Positions 34,335-42,856 are shown, counted from the first letter of the stretch. The stretch is DNA of 64,000 bases from Jejuia sp. UBA6058 (GCA_002428965.1 DIYI01000001.1:177021-241020), one strand, 5' to 3'. Notes: generated by a model from the letters alone, not told the origin. Made by a program: numbers and translations.

Positions 34335-35366
34335 ATGAATCCAATTGTTCGGCTTTTTAGATCTAGAATATACACAGCACTGTCTTTATTGGTGCTTTTA
34401 CTATTCATAGGTGTATTTGGATATAGGTTTATTTCAGATTATTCCTGGGTAGATGCACTATATATGACGGTTATTACCATGACTACAGTAGGTTTTGGTG
34501 AGGTAGTACCACTCGATGATCAATCTAAAGTATTCACGATATTTTTAATTTTAGCAAGTGTAATCATTGTGGGTTATGCACTTTCTATAATTACAGAGTA
34601 TATATTAAGCAAAAACAATGTTGAAGAATTAAAACAAAAAAAGATGCAAAAGAAAATAGATAGTTTTAAGGATCATGTTGTCATTTGTGGCTATGGTAGA
34701 AATGGCAAACAGGCGGCAAGAAAACTAGAGTCGCACAACAAGTCTTTTGTGGTAATTGAAAAAAATAAAGAAGTTGAAGAGCGGTTAAAGCATGATGGTG
34801 TGCCTTATGTTATTGGTAATGCCAATGAAGACGAAACGTTACTTTTGGCAGGAGTGGATAGGGCTTCTAATTTTATTTCGGCATTACCTAATGATGCTGA
34901 TAATTTGTTTGTAGTATTGTCTACTAGACAGTTAAATGGTAAAATAAATATTATCAGTAGAGCATCTCAAGAGTCTTCTTATGAAAAACTGAAATTTGCT
35001 GGAGCCAATAACGTAATTCTTCCAGATATGATTGGTGGCGATCACATGGCATCTTTGGTTGTTGTACCTGGATTAATGGAATTTATAGATAACCTATCGA
35101 TTGTAGGTGCTTCAAACATTAATATTGAAGAGGTCGCTGTAGAGAAGTTGCTTAATTCTAAGCGAGCAAGAACCATTAAGGATTTAGATTTAAGGCGAAA
35201 AACGGGAGTTACAGTAATTGGATATAAAGATGATATTGGTGAGTATACTGTAAATCCTGATCCAGATATAGGTTTGGCGCCAAATTCAAAAATTATTGTT
35301 TTAGGTAGACCCGAACAGATTGAAAAACTGAATTCCGAATACGATATTGAGGTGCAAGATTCTTAG
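34335..35366 (+). CDS. Two-helix potassium channel with RCK (TrkA-N/TrkA-C) domain
   Basis: Pore module: helix near residues 14-32, selectivity filter TMTTVGFGE (residues around 48-56; GFG variant of GYG), second helix near 64-86. Cytoplasmic RCK part: VVICGYGRNGKQAARKLE, a Rossmann nucleotide-binding motif, plus a C-terminal TrkA-C region. At 343 residues it matches MthK-like K+ channels. Gated probably by a ligand such as Ca2+ or nucleotide; the ligand is not readable. Last gene of the DUF2851-PspC run. Confidence 0.9.
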   Translation: MNPIVRLFRSRIYTALSLLVLLLFIGVFGYRFISDYSWVDALYMTVITMTTVGFGEVVPLDDQSKVFTIFLILASVIIVGYALSIITEYILSKNNVEELKQKKMQKKIDSFKDHVVICGYGRNGKQAARKLESHNKSFVVIEKNKEVEERLKHDGVPYVIGNANEDETLLLAGVDRASNFISALPNDADNLFVVLSTRQLNGKINIISRASQESSYEKLKFAGANNVILPDMIGGDHMASLVVVPGLMEFIDNLSIVGASNINIEEVAVEKLLNSKRARTIKDLDLRRKTGVTVIGYKDDIGEYTVNPDPDIGLAPNSKIIVLGRPEQIEKLNSEYDIEVQDS

Positions 35367-35464
35367 CTGTTTTGTAGTTTATGTTTTAAAAAATGATTTT
35401 TTTTTAGCATCTTGCTTACTTCTTATAAAAAAACTGCAATAAAAACTAACAAATAATAACAATT

Positions 35465-37069
35465 ATGAAGAAATATCTTCTAGCACTAATCGCCGCAATT
35501 TCACCGTTTTTAACTTTTGCTCAAGAAGCCCAAGAAATGGGAATAGATCAAAAAATTGATAAGGTGTTTGGTGATCTAACAGGCTGGTTTGTGAACGCCA
35601 TATTTTATCAAATTCCTTTTACGGATGAAATAAGTGTGTATTGGGTATTGTTTCCTTTGATTATTGGAGCAACATACTTTACCTTTTATTTTAACTTAAT
35701 AAATTTTAGAGGATTTTTGACTTCTGTAAATATTGTTAGAGGCAAATATGATGATTTGGAAGGACGTGTAGACCATAAAGTAGAAATCCAGAAATCTGAG
35801 TTTACAGATGAAGATGATAATCCGGATACGATAAGAGTTGAAGGTCATGAGGGTGAGGTGTCGCATTTTCAAGCTTTAACCGCAGCGTTGTCTGCAACCG
35901 TAGGTTTAGGAAATATTGCAGGCGTAGCTATTGCAGTGTCTATTGGTGGTGCAGGAGCTACTTTTTGGATGATCGTTGCTGGTTTTTTAGGTATGGCTTC
36001 AAAATTTGTGGAATGTACTTTAGGTGTAAAATATCGTGATATTGAAGATGATGGTACGGTATATGGAGGTCCGATGTACTATTTACGAAAGGGACTAAAA
36101 TCTAAAGGGCTTGAAGGTTTAGGAAAAGTACTTGCGGTTTTATTTGCCATTTTTGTGATTGGCGGATCCTTTGGTGGTGGAAATATGTTTCAGGTAAACC
36201 AGGCATTCCAATTGGTTCAGAATATTACAGGAGGCAGTGAATCCTTTCTTTATGGTAAAGGTTGGTTATTTGGAGTAGTGATGGCGGTTTTAGTTGGTAT
36301 CGTAATAATAGGTGGCATCAAGTCTATCGCCAAAGTAACAGATAAGATTGTACCCTTTATGGTAGCTATTTATGTCGCAGCTTCCTTGTTTGTAATATTT
36401 GCCAACATTGGAATGGTTGGTGATGCATTCGGACAAATATTCTCCGGTGCCTTTAGTCCAGAAGGAGTCGCGGGTGGTGCTATTGGTGTATTGGTACAAG
36501 GGTTCAGAAGGGCAGCGTTTTCAAATGAGGCGGGTGTTGGTTCAGCGTCTATTGCGCATTCAGCAGTAAAAACAAAATATGCAGCTAGTGAAGGTATGGT
36601 GGCATTGTTAGAACCATTTATTGATACAGTCGTAGTGTGTACTATGACAGCTTTAGTTTTAATTATAACAGGAAATGTAACTTCTGCAAACGCGGGATTA
36701 AACGATGCACAAGCTATTTTATTAACTTCTGGGGCATTTGAATCTGCTATTTCTTGGTTTCCGTATGTGCTAACTGTAGCAGTGGTATTATTTGCATTTA
36801 GTACTATGATTTCTTGGTCTTACTACGGTTTTCAAGGATGGGCATTTTTATTCGGTAGATCTAAAAAAATGGAATACGCCTATAAACTTATCTTTTGTGT
36901 GTTCGTAATTATCGGAGCAGCCGCGAGTTTAGGTTCGGTAATAGGCTTTTCCGATGCAATGATTTTTGCGATGATGGTTCCGAATATGATTGGTTTGGTA
37001 TTATTGGCGCCAAAAGTTAAGAAAGAACTAAAAAAATATATGGACGCCATAAAGTCCTTAAAAGCATAA
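35465..37069 (+). CDS. Sodium:alanine symporter (AGCS) family protein
   Basis: A 534-residue multi-helix transporter. Signatures: ATVGLGNIAGVAIAVSIGG, GPMYYLRKGLKSKG and FSNEAGVGSASIAHSAVKT, the AGCS family. It probably imports alanine or glycine with Na+. The N-terminus reads like a signal peptide (LLALIAAISPFLTFAQ), and a loop of about 40 charged residues (near 95-135) precedes the transport core; both are usual in Bacteroidota members. A ComEA-like gene follows after 7 bases. Confidence 0.92.
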   Translation: MKKYLLALIAAISPFLTFAQEAQEMGIDQKIDKVFGDLTGWFVNAIFYQIPFTDEISVYWVLFPLIIGATYFTFYFNLINFRGFLTSVNIVRGKYDDLEGRVDHKVEIQKSEFTDEDDNPDTIRVEGHEGEVSHFQALTAALSATVGLGNIAGVAIAVSIGGAGATFWMIVAGFLGMASKFVECTLGVKYRDIEDDGTVYGGPMYYLRKGLKSKGLEGLGKVLAVLFAIFVIGGSFGGGNMFQVNQAFQLVQNITGGSESFLYGKGWLFGVVMAVLVGIVIIGGIKSIAKVTDKIVPFMVAIYVAASLFVIFANIGMVGDAFGQIFSGAFSPEGVAGGAIGVLVQGFRRAAFSNEAGVGSASIAHSAVKTKYAASEGMVALLEPFIDTVVVCTMTALVLIITGNVTSANAGLNDAQAILLTSGAFESAISWFPYVLTVAVVLFAFSTMISWSYYGFQGWAFLFGRSKKMEYAYKLIFCVFVIIGAAASLGSVIGFSDAMIFAMMVPNMIGLVLLAPKVKKELKKYMDAIKSLKA

Positions 37070-37076
37070 ATTATCT

Positions 37077-37955
37077 ATGCGTAATTTTAAATCCCATTTT
37101 GTATTCACGAAAGAACAGCGAAATGGGATTTTTTTATTGCTCATAATTATTGTGGTACTGCAATTCGTATATTTTTTTGTTGATTTTTCTGCGGAAGAGG
37201 TCATAGTAAATGAAGAAGAGTTCAAACGCTATGAAGCCGAAATTGATTCTCTGAGGCAAATTGCGATTGAAGAAAGCAAACCAAAAATTTATCCTTTTAA
37301 TCCAAATTACATTACAGATTTTAAAGGGGCAACACTTGGAATGAGTATTGAAGAAATTGATAAGCTTTTGGCTTTCAGAAATAAGGATCAATGGATTAAT
37401 TCCACCAAACAGTTTCAAGAAGTAACTGGTGTGTCAGATTCATTATTAGCCGAAATATCACCTTATTTCAAATTTCCACAATGGGTTACAAAGCCTAAAC
37501 CTAAATCTTCTTTTAATAAAACCTTTTCTAACACTCCAAAAACTTATGCCCAAAAGAAGGATTTAAATACAGCAACAGCGGCTCAGTTACAAGCAGTTAA
37601 TGGTATTGGTGAAAAACTATCTCATCGAATTATCAATTATCGTGACAAATTCAAAGGAGGTTTTGTGGCTGATGCAGAACTTCAAGATGTTTATGGTTTA
37701 ACGCCAGAAGTAATTAGTCGTATTAAGGAACAATTTACAGTAAAAACACCTAGGGAAATTAACAAGTTGAACCTTAATACGGCAACATCAGAAGAACTTG
37801 TTACCATCCAACATATAGACTACGAAGTTGCTTATAACATTATTGAATATCGCAAGTTACATGAAGGTTTTAGAACATTGAACGAATTGTCTAAAGTAAA
37901 AGGCTTTCCGATAAACAAATTAGAGATAATTCAATTATCTTTGCAACTTCAATAA
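37077..37955 (+). CDS. Helix-hairpin-helix (ComEA-like) membrane-anchored protein
   Basis: A 292-residue protein with one N-terminal membrane helix (GIFLLLIIIVVLQFVYFFV) and helix-hairpin-helix DNA-binding repeats: DLNTATAAQLQAVNGIGEKL, then KLNLNTATSEELVTIQHIDY, with a more diverged one near residue 90. The order resembles ComEA, the competence DNA receptor, though the group in Bacteroidota is not well studied. It follows the symporter by 7 bases. Confidence 0.82.
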   Translation: MRNFKSHFVFTKEQRNGIFLLLIIIVVLQFVYFFVDFSAEEVIVNEEEFKRYEAEIDSLRQIAIEESKPKIYPFNPNYITDFKGATLGMSIEEIDKLLAFRNKDQWINSTKQFQEVTGVSDSLLAEISPYFKFPQWVTKPKPKSSFNKTFSNTPKTYAQKKDLNTATAAQLQAVNGIGEKLSHRIINYRDKFKGGFVADAELQDVYGLTPEVISRIKEQFTVKTPREINKLNLNTATSEELVTIQHIDYEVAYNIIEYRKLHEGFRTLNELSKVKGFPINKLEIIQLSLQLQ

Positions 37956-38016
37956 ACAAACAACTTGTCTATCCTACAAACCAAGCCAATTGTAATGTTT
38001 ATTTAAAAATCAAAGT

Positions 38017-39183
38017 ATGACGAGTATGTACTTCACTGAAGAGCATGGGCTCTTTAGAAAAAGTTTACAAGATTTCCTTAAAAAAGAAGTTGTCCCAAAT
38101 ATTGAGGATTGGGAAAAATCAGGTGAAATTGATAAATCTATTTGGTTAAAGTTTGGAGAAATGGGCTTCTTCGGAATTAATTACCCTGAGGCGTATGGAG
38201 GGTTAGATTTAGATTTATTCTACACCGTAATATTATTAGAAGAACTGCAAAAGATAAATTCTGGTGGGTTTGCAGCGGCGGTTTGGGCCCATGCCTATTT
38301 AGCGATGACGCATCTTCATGCAGAAGGGGATGAAGCGATTAAAGAAAGCTATTTAACTGCAAGTATTACTGGGGAAAAAATAGGTTGTCTTTGTATTACA
38401 GAGCCGTTTGGAGGAAGTGATGTTGCGGGAATGCGGACTACGGCCATTAAAAAAGGACATACGTACCTCATTAATGGCTCTAAAACATTTATAACTAATG
38501 GAGTTTATAGCGATTATTTGATTATTGCAGCAAAAACAAGTCCAGAACTAGGAAATAAAGGTATTAGTATTTTTCTTGTTGACCGAGATGCAAATGGTGT
38601 TTCAGCTACAAAACTAGATAAATTAGGCTGGCGCGCTTCGGATACTGGAGAAATAGCATTTGATAATGTTGAAATTCCGGTAAGTAACTTGATGGGTGAA
38701 GAAAATAAAGGCTTCAGTTATATTATGCAACACTTTGCCTTGGAGCGCTTAATTATGGGAATTAATGCTCATGCAAGAGCTGAATATGCGTTAGACTATA
38801 CATTGCAATATATGAGTGAACGCACTGCATTTGGTAAAACTATCGATAAATTCCAAGCATTAAGGCATACGTTATCAAATCTGCATGCTGATTTAGAAAT
38901 TAATAAAAACTACAACTATGCTGTTGCCAGCGCTTTGGATAAAGGTGAATATGTTGTGAAAGAAGCTACAATTTCTAAACTGAAATCTACTAAAATGGCA
39001 GATGATGTAATTTACCAGTGTTTGCAATTTTTAGGAGGTTATGGGTATATGGAAGAATATCCATTGGCGCGTTTGTTTAGAGATAGTAGGTTAGGGCCTA
39101 TTGGTGGAGGAACTTCAGAGATACTCCGTGAGATTTTGGCTAAAATAATTGTTGACAAGAAGGAATATAAGCCTGCTACGTAG
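38017..39183 (+). CDS. Acyl-CoA dehydrogenase
   Basis: FAD-dependent acyl-CoA dehydrogenase of 388 residues, a typical length. Segments: CLCITEPFGGSDVAGMRT (FAD/substrate-binding signature), GSKTFITNG, FALERLIMGINAHARAEYAL, QCLQFLGGYGYMEEYPLARL, and GGGTSEILREILAKII near the catalytic glutamate. It oxidises a CoA thioester in beta-oxidation or amino acid breakdown; chain length is not determined. It stands alone, on the opposite strand from the COG0523 gene. Confidence 0.92.
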   Translation: MTSMYFTEEHGLFRKSLQDFLKKEVVPNIEDWEKSGEIDKSIWLKFGEMGFFGINYPEAYGGLDLDLFYTVILLEELQKINSGGFAAAVWAHAYLAMTHLHAEGDEAIKESYLTASITGEKIGCLCITEPFGGSDVAGMRTTAIKKGHTYLINGSKTFITNGVYSDYLIIAAKTSPELGNKGISIFLVDRDANGVSATKLDKLGWRASDTGEIAFDNVEIPVSNLMGEENKGFSYIMQHFALERLIMGINAHARAEYALDYTLQYMSERTAFGKTIDKFQALRHTLSNLHADLEINKNYNYAVASALDKGEYVVKEATISKLKSTKMADDVIYQCLQFLGGYGYMEEYPLARLFRDSRLGPIGGGTSEILREILAKIIVDKKEYKPAT

Positions 39184-39208
39184 CTCAAAGTAAATCTTTT
39201 GACATAAT

Positions 39209-40420
39209 TCAATTAGCAACCTTAACCAAATTTTTCGGCCAAGGATCAGGAAATTGCCCTTCTAGCTCCCAATGCATAATTTCTTCCTCTGTTAGAAAAC
39301 AGGATTTTAGTGCATTGGTAAACCTATCTACTTGGGTTTTATCCCCGATAACAGTGAGATGACAATGACGATCGCCAAATCGTCCATATTCATTTGCTAT
39401 TTTCTCTTTAAGTAATTTTATTTCGCTTTCAAGGAGTCTATTGTTATCTTCCTCCAGTATACCAGAACGCCAATGGCCAATAAGTTCTAAACTAATACTT
39501 CCAGCAGCTTGATTCCAGAGTAAGGAGATATTATTACGACTAGCGAGCCAGAAAAAGCCCTTACTGCGGTAAATTCGCTGATCTAAATATTTATGGCATA
39601 CATCCCATAAACGTTGTGGGTGAAAAGGGCGATCATCTTTAATAACCCGTGTCGCCATATTATATGGTCTATCTCCGGAAGCCTCCTCATCAATCGTAGG
39701 TTTTAATTCTTGAATTAATTGAGCCACTCTATGAAAATCATACTCTGGTATTTTTAAGAGTTCCTCTATGGCAAAATTTCCATTCAACACCGAAAGTATA
39801 GAAACAAATGGGTTTATAGGTTGGATATGATCAGCAACTTCGTCAAGTTTCTCTTTCCGAATGCGATCCGCTTTTGTCAAGATAAGATGACTGCAAAACA
39901 TGATTTGTTCTACTAGTAGGTTAATCATGTCTCGCTTTTGATGTTGCAAATTATTTTTCATTCGCGGAAAAAGTTGCTGCCCGTAGCCATAGTCATGAGC
40001 AAGCATGAGCGTATCTACAAGTGCTAATACACCAGTGAGTTTAAGATGAGATTGCAAATTAAAAAACTCAATAAGCGGCATTGGGTGACAACTTCCAGAA
40101 GTTTCAATAATTATAAGTTCGGGTTGTTGCTTTAAAAGTAGTTTTTTTAAAGCTTCATCTAGTTTTTTGATGCCTTGAGTACTACTTAAGACACAAGAAT
40201 GAATAGACTCAAACATACTATCATTCTCTTCCGCTACTTCGGTACTAGCAATTAATTCGCCATCTACATCAAGATCACTCATATCATTCACCACAGCACA
40301 AACGGAAATGTTTTTCTTTTTGGATTGCGCCAAAAGGTTTCTAAAAAGCGTGGTTTTCCCTGATCCTAAAAATCCATTTAGGATGACTACTGGTGTTCTA
40401 ACAGTTGATTGTTGCTTCAA
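39209..40420 (-). CDS. COG0523 (CobW-like) GTPase
   Basis: A 403-residue P-loop GTPase of the CobW/COG0523 metallochaperone family. Walker A is GFLGSGKTT (near residue 17), ETSGSCHPMP and LTKAD follow, and the C-terminal CobW_C part includes the segment GSISLELIGHWRSG. The family's usual CxCC metal site is not intact: the equivalent stretch reads IHSCVLSS, with only C76. So zinc or cobalt delivery through that site is doubtful. It is divergent from rpsU with 155 bases between. Confidence 0.85.
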   Translation of the reverse strand: MKQQSTVRTPVVILNGFLGSGKTTLFRNLLAQSKKKNISVCAVVNDMSDLDVDGELIASTEVAEENDSMFESIHSCVLSSTQGIKKLDEALKKLLLKQQPELIIIETSGSCHPMPLIEFFNLQSHLKLTGVLALVDTLMLAHDYGYGQQLFPRMKNNLQHQKRDMINLLVEQIMFCSHLILTKADRIRKEKLDEVADHIQPINPFVSILSVLNGNFAIEELLKIPEYDFHRVAQLIQELKPTIDEEASGDRPYNMATRVIKDDRPFHPQRLWDVCHKYLDQRIYRSKGFFWLASRNNISLLWNQAAGSISLELIGHWRSGILEEDNNRLLESEIKLLKEKIANEYGRFGDRHCHLTVIGDKTQVDRFTNALKSCFLTEEEIMHWELEGQFPDPWPKNLVKVAN

Positions 40421-40508
40421 TTCTGGCCGATTTTGTTATCAAGCGAAATTAATTCAAATATGAAAAATGACAAAAACCATTTATTTGGATAAATATTAGA
40501 CTTATTCA

Positions 40509-40538
40509 TTGCTAAAATTAAATTACTTTTTATATTTG
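40509..40538 (+). promoter_or_regulatory. Promoter of rpsU (TTG - 19 - TATATTTG)
   Basis: TTG at 40509-40511 and TATATTTG at 40531-40538, spaced 19 bases, fit the Bacteroidota sigma-A pattern. The leader would be about 30 bases and include the Shine-Dalgarno. Confidence 0.7.
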
Positions 40539-40559
40539 CACCCACAAAATCTAAAAGAG

Positions 40560-40566
40560 AGGAGGT
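40560..40566 (+). promoter_or_regulatory. Strong Shine-Dalgarno AGGAGGT of rpsU
   Basis: AGGAGGT, with 10 bases between its last G and the ATG. It is complementary to the anti-SD CCUCC of 16S rRNA. This stands out because the other ribosomal and polymerase genes checked in this window (rplK, rplA, rpoC, tuf) have only AT-rich sequence in front of the start. Confidence 0.85.
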
Positions 40567-40575
40567 TAAGACACT

Positions 40576-40770
40576 ATGTTAATAATACCAATTAAAGAAG
40601 GAGAAAATATAGATAGAGCGTTAAAGCGTTTTAAAAGGAAGTTTGATAGAACAGGTACAAAGCGTGCTTTACAAAGTAGAAAGCAGTTTGTAAAACCTTC
40701 TGTGAAGCGTAGAGCGCAAATTCAAAAAGCGCAATACATTCAAAAATTACGAGATGCTGAAGACATATAA
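40576..40770 (+). CDS. rpsU: 30S ribosomal protein bS21
   Basis: A 64-residue basic protein: IPIKEGENIDRALKRFKRKF is the bS21 signature. In Bacteroidota bS21 helps hide the anti-Shine-Dalgarno on the ribosome platform. The gene has an AGGAGGT site (40560-40566), so it should be translated best when ribosomes lack bS21, giving negative feedback. This is known for a related Flavobacterium; for this strain it is inference from the site. Single gene with own promoter and terminator. Confidence 0.96.
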   Translation: MLIIPIKEGENIDRALKRFKRKFDRTGTKRALQSRKQFVKPSVKRRAQIQKAQYIQKLRDAEDI

Positions 40771-40791
40771 GTTTTAAACATCATAAATATT

Positions 40792-40818
40792 AAAATCCCG
40801 CAATTTGCGGGATTTTTT
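40792..40818 (+). terminator. Terminator of rpsU
   Basis: Perfect 10-bp stem AAAATCCCGC / GCGGGATTTT with a 5-base loop, then T-run. Confidence 0.88.
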
Positions 40819-40850
40819 GTTTTACCTCCCTAATCTTTGTAAATTTAAAC

Positions 40851-41741
40851 ATGCATTTCCAAACCTTTATAGATTACCTGCTTTTAGAAAAGAATTATTC
40901 CAAACTAACAATTAGGGCATATCAGTCCGATTTGGAAGCGTTTCAAAATTTCGTTAAAAATAAATACGATTCGACTTCAATAAAAAAAGTAAACTACCCG
41001 CAAATAAGAACTTGGATTGTCTCTTTGGTGGAAAGCGGCGTAAGTAATAGAAGTATTAACAGAAAAATCTCATCTTTAAATTCCTATTATAAGTTTCTTC
41101 TTAAAGTTGAAGATATAAACCAAAACCCTCTTTCAAAACACAAAGCTTTAAAAACTAGTAAAAAAGTACAGGTGCCATTTTCAGAAGAAGAAATTAAAAC
41201 TGTACTAGACGAACTAAATTTTGATGATTCTTTTAAAGGCATTCGTGATAAATTAATAATTGAATTATTCTATTCCACAGGCATCCGTCGTATTGAGTTG
41301 GTAGAGCTAAAACTTGCAAGTATGGATATTCATAATAAAACCATAAAAGTACATGGTAAGCGTAATAAAGAACGTATCGTGCCACTTCTAAATTCTGTTA
41401 AAGAGACTTTGCAAGATTATATATTAGTTAGAAACGGCTTACCTGAAATTAAAGATTCAGACCATCTTTTTCTAACAAAAAAAGGCGTTAAAATATATGA
41501 AACACTTGTTTACCGAGTTATAAATGATTATTTTAGTCAGGCATCATCGAAGGTTAAGAGGAGTCCGCATATTCTCAGACACTCATTTGCAACTCATTTA
41601 CTTAATCAAGGTGCCGATATTAATGCTGTTAAAGAGCTTTTGGGACATACCAGTTTAGCAGCAACACAAGTATATACGCATAATAGTATTGCAGAACTTA
41701 AAAAGGTGCACTTAAAAGCACACCCTAGAAGTTTAAAATAG
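40851..41741 (+). CDS. xerC: Tyrosine recombinase, XerC-like
   Basis: A 296-residue site-specific recombinase: N-terminal SAM-like DNA-binding domain (LEKNYSKLTIRAYQSDLEAF) and C-terminal catalytic domain. Catalytic residues visible: R146 in TGIRRIELVE, H240 and R243 in HILRHSFATH, H266 in LLGHTSLAATQ, Y275. Size and context beside rpsU and hpf fit the housekeeping XerC/XerD enzyme that resolves chromosome dimers, rather than a phage integrase. The XerC/XerD distinction is not certain. Confidence 0.85.
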   Translation: MHFQTFIDYLLLEKNYSKLTIRAYQSDLEAFQNFVKNKYDSTSIKKVNYPQIRTWIVSLVESGVSNRSINRKISSLNSYYKFLLKVEDINQNPLSKHKALKTSKKVQVPFSEEEIKTVLDELNFDDSFKGIRDKLIIELFYSTGIRRIELVELKLASMDIHNKTIKVHGKRNKERIVPLLNSVKETLQDYILVRNGLPEIKDSDHLFLTKKGVKIYETLVYRVINDYFSQASSKVKRSPHILRHSFATHLLNQGADINAVKELLGHTSLAATQVYTHNSIAELKKVHLKAHPRSLK

Positions 41742-41860
41742 TATTTAAAATTATTGTCTAACCGAAAATGATAATGAGATTCCAACCTATCTTTTATTGT
41801 TAACCACACTTCAAAAAGATAAACACGATCTCATAAATTTTTTTCAAAAACCAAAAACAT

Positions 41861-42163
41861 ATGAAAGTAAACACGCAATCCATCAATTTTAATGCTGATA
41901 GAAAGTTGATCAACTTTATCCAAAAGCGTATGGATAAGTTAGATATGTTTTATGATAAGGTGATTAAATCTGACGTGTATTTAAAGGTTGAAAATACTAG
42001 CGATAAGGAGAATAAAATCTTTGAAGCCAGAGTAAGCGTTCCTGGAGATAGTTTTATTGTTAAAAAGCAATGTAAAACGTTCGAAGAAGGTACTGATATT
42101 GCAGTTGCATCATTAGAAAGACAACTTAAAAAACGTAAAGAAAAATTAAGGGCACATTCTTGA
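41861..42163 (+). CDS. hpf: Short ribosome hibernation-promoting factor (HPF/YfiA family)
   Basis: A 100-residue protein with the HPF fold: VNTQSINFNADRKLINFIQK, then KRMDKLDMFYDKVIKSDVYL and FIVKKQCKTFEEGTDIAVAS, ending in a basic tail. It binds the 30S subunit in stationary phase. Only the N-terminal domain is present, so it is the short form that does not by itself dimerise through a C-terminal domain. It lies 120 bases after xerC and is followed by a terminator that overlaps the tRNA promoter. Confidence 0.85.
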   Translation: MKVNTQSINFNADRKLINFIQKRMDKLDMFYDKVIKSDVYLKVENTSDKENKIFEARVSVPGDSFIVKKQCKTFEEGTDIAVASLERQLKKRKEKLRAHS

Positions 42164-42184
42164 TAAAATTTTTCAAAAAAATGT

Positions 42185-42214
42185 TTTGAATAATTAAAAA
42201 TATCTATACATTTG
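42185..42214 (+). promoter_or_regulatory. Promoter of the tRNA-tuf operon (TTTG - 18 - TACATTTG)
   Basis: TTTG at 42185-42188 and TACATTTG at 42207-42214, 18 bases apart, ahead of four tRNA genes and tuf. It directly abuts a terminator-like hairpin. Confidence 0.7.
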
Positions 42215-42215
42215 C

Positions 42216-42242
42216 AGTCCGTTAGAAATAGCGGACTTTTTT
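42216..42242 (+). terminator. Terminator-like hairpin at the start of the tRNA operon
   Basis: Stem AGTCCG / CGGACT followed by six T. It can end the hpf message. For transcripts from the adjoining promoter the start would fall at about 42219, within its left arm, so the stem would be incomplete. Confidence 0.65.
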
Positions 42243-42265
42243 ATGCGAAAAACTGTGTAAAAGAC

Positions 42266-42339
42266 GCCGATATAGCTCAGCTGGCTAGAGCAGCTGATTT
42301 GTAATCAGCAGGTCGTGGGTTCGAGTCCCTCTATCGGCT
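42266..42339 (+). tRNA. tRNA-Thr (anticodon TGT)
   Basis: Cloverleaf with acceptor GCCGATA / TATCGGC, D-loop AGCTCAGCTGG, anticodon arm CTGAT-TTGTAAT-CAG giving TGT, and T-loop GTTCGAGTC. The discriminator is T and CCA is not encoded. Confidence 0.95.
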
Positions 42340-42348
42340 CTTAAAACG

Positions 42349-42363
42349 CTCGCAAGTTGCGAG
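42349..42363 (+). other. Small hairpin in the Thr-Tyr tRNA spacer
   Basis: CTCGCA / TGCGAG with loop AGT. Possible RNA processing signal or protein-free structure; inference only. Confidence 0.4.
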
Positions 42364-42414
42364 AATCCTGACAAAATAAGGATTTAGTTCTTTAAAATAT
42401 TGAAAAATTAAATT

Positions 42415-42497
42415 GGGAAGATACTCAAGCGGCCAACGAGGACAGACTGTAAATCTGTTGGTTTTTACCTTCGCAGGTTCGAATCCTGCTCTTCCCA
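42415..42497 (+). tRNA. tRNA-Tyr (anticodon GTA)
   Basis: Acceptor GGGAAGA / TCTTCCC, anticodon arm around ACTGTAAAT giving GTA, long variable arm (class II), T-loop GTTCGAATC, discriminator A. Confidence 0.95.
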
Positions 42498-42561
42498 CTT
42501 AAAATTTTATTCAGAAGTCGTCAAAAGCTTGTTTTTGTAAGGCTTTTTAATAAAATTTTAA

Positions 42562-42579
42562 GTTCGGGGTCACCCGAAC
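42562..42579 (+). other. Small hairpin in the Tyr-Gly tRNA spacer
   Basis: Perfect GTTCGGG / CCCGAAC stem with loop GTCA, followed by the imperfect palindrome CGAACGCAGTGAGCG. Likely a processing or filler element. Confidence 0.4.
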
Positions 42580-42643
42580 GGGATACGCGAACGCAGTGAG
42601 CGAATCCTAAACAACACCAAGCAAGTTATTAAACTTGCAAAAT

Positions 42644-42716
42644 GCGGGAGTAGCTCAGTTGGTAGAGCGTCAGCCTTCCAAGCTGAATGTCGCCGGTTCG
42701 AACCCGGTCTCCCGCT
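42644..42716 (+). tRNA. tRNA-Gly (anticodon TCC)
   Basis: Acceptor GCGGGAG / CTCCCGC, anticodon loop CTTCCAA giving TCC, T-loop GTTCGAACC. Confidence 0.95.
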
Positions 42717-42784
42717 CAAAAATTTACGAGTTACGAATCTCGATTTGCGAATCGTAAATCCTATGTCGGCAATCGTAAATAATA

Positions 42785-42856
42785 GCCGGCGTAGCTCAGG
42801 GGTAGAGCGTTTCCTTGGTAAGGAAGAGGCCACGGGTTCAAATCCCGTCGTTGGCT
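42785..42856 (+). tRNA. tRNA-Thr (anticodon GGT)
   Basis: Acceptor GCCGGCG / CGTTGGC (two G-U pairs), anticodon loop TTGGTAA giving GGT, T-loop GTTCAAATC. Second threonine tRNA of the cluster, directly ahead of tuf. Confidence 0.94.

Noticed and set aside
40851..41741. Tyrosine recombinase as the integrase of a mobile island or integron
   Set aside because: It sits among rpsU, hpf and the tRNA-tuf core with no att repeats or cargo, is 17 kb from the cassette-like block, and has ordinary XerC/D length.
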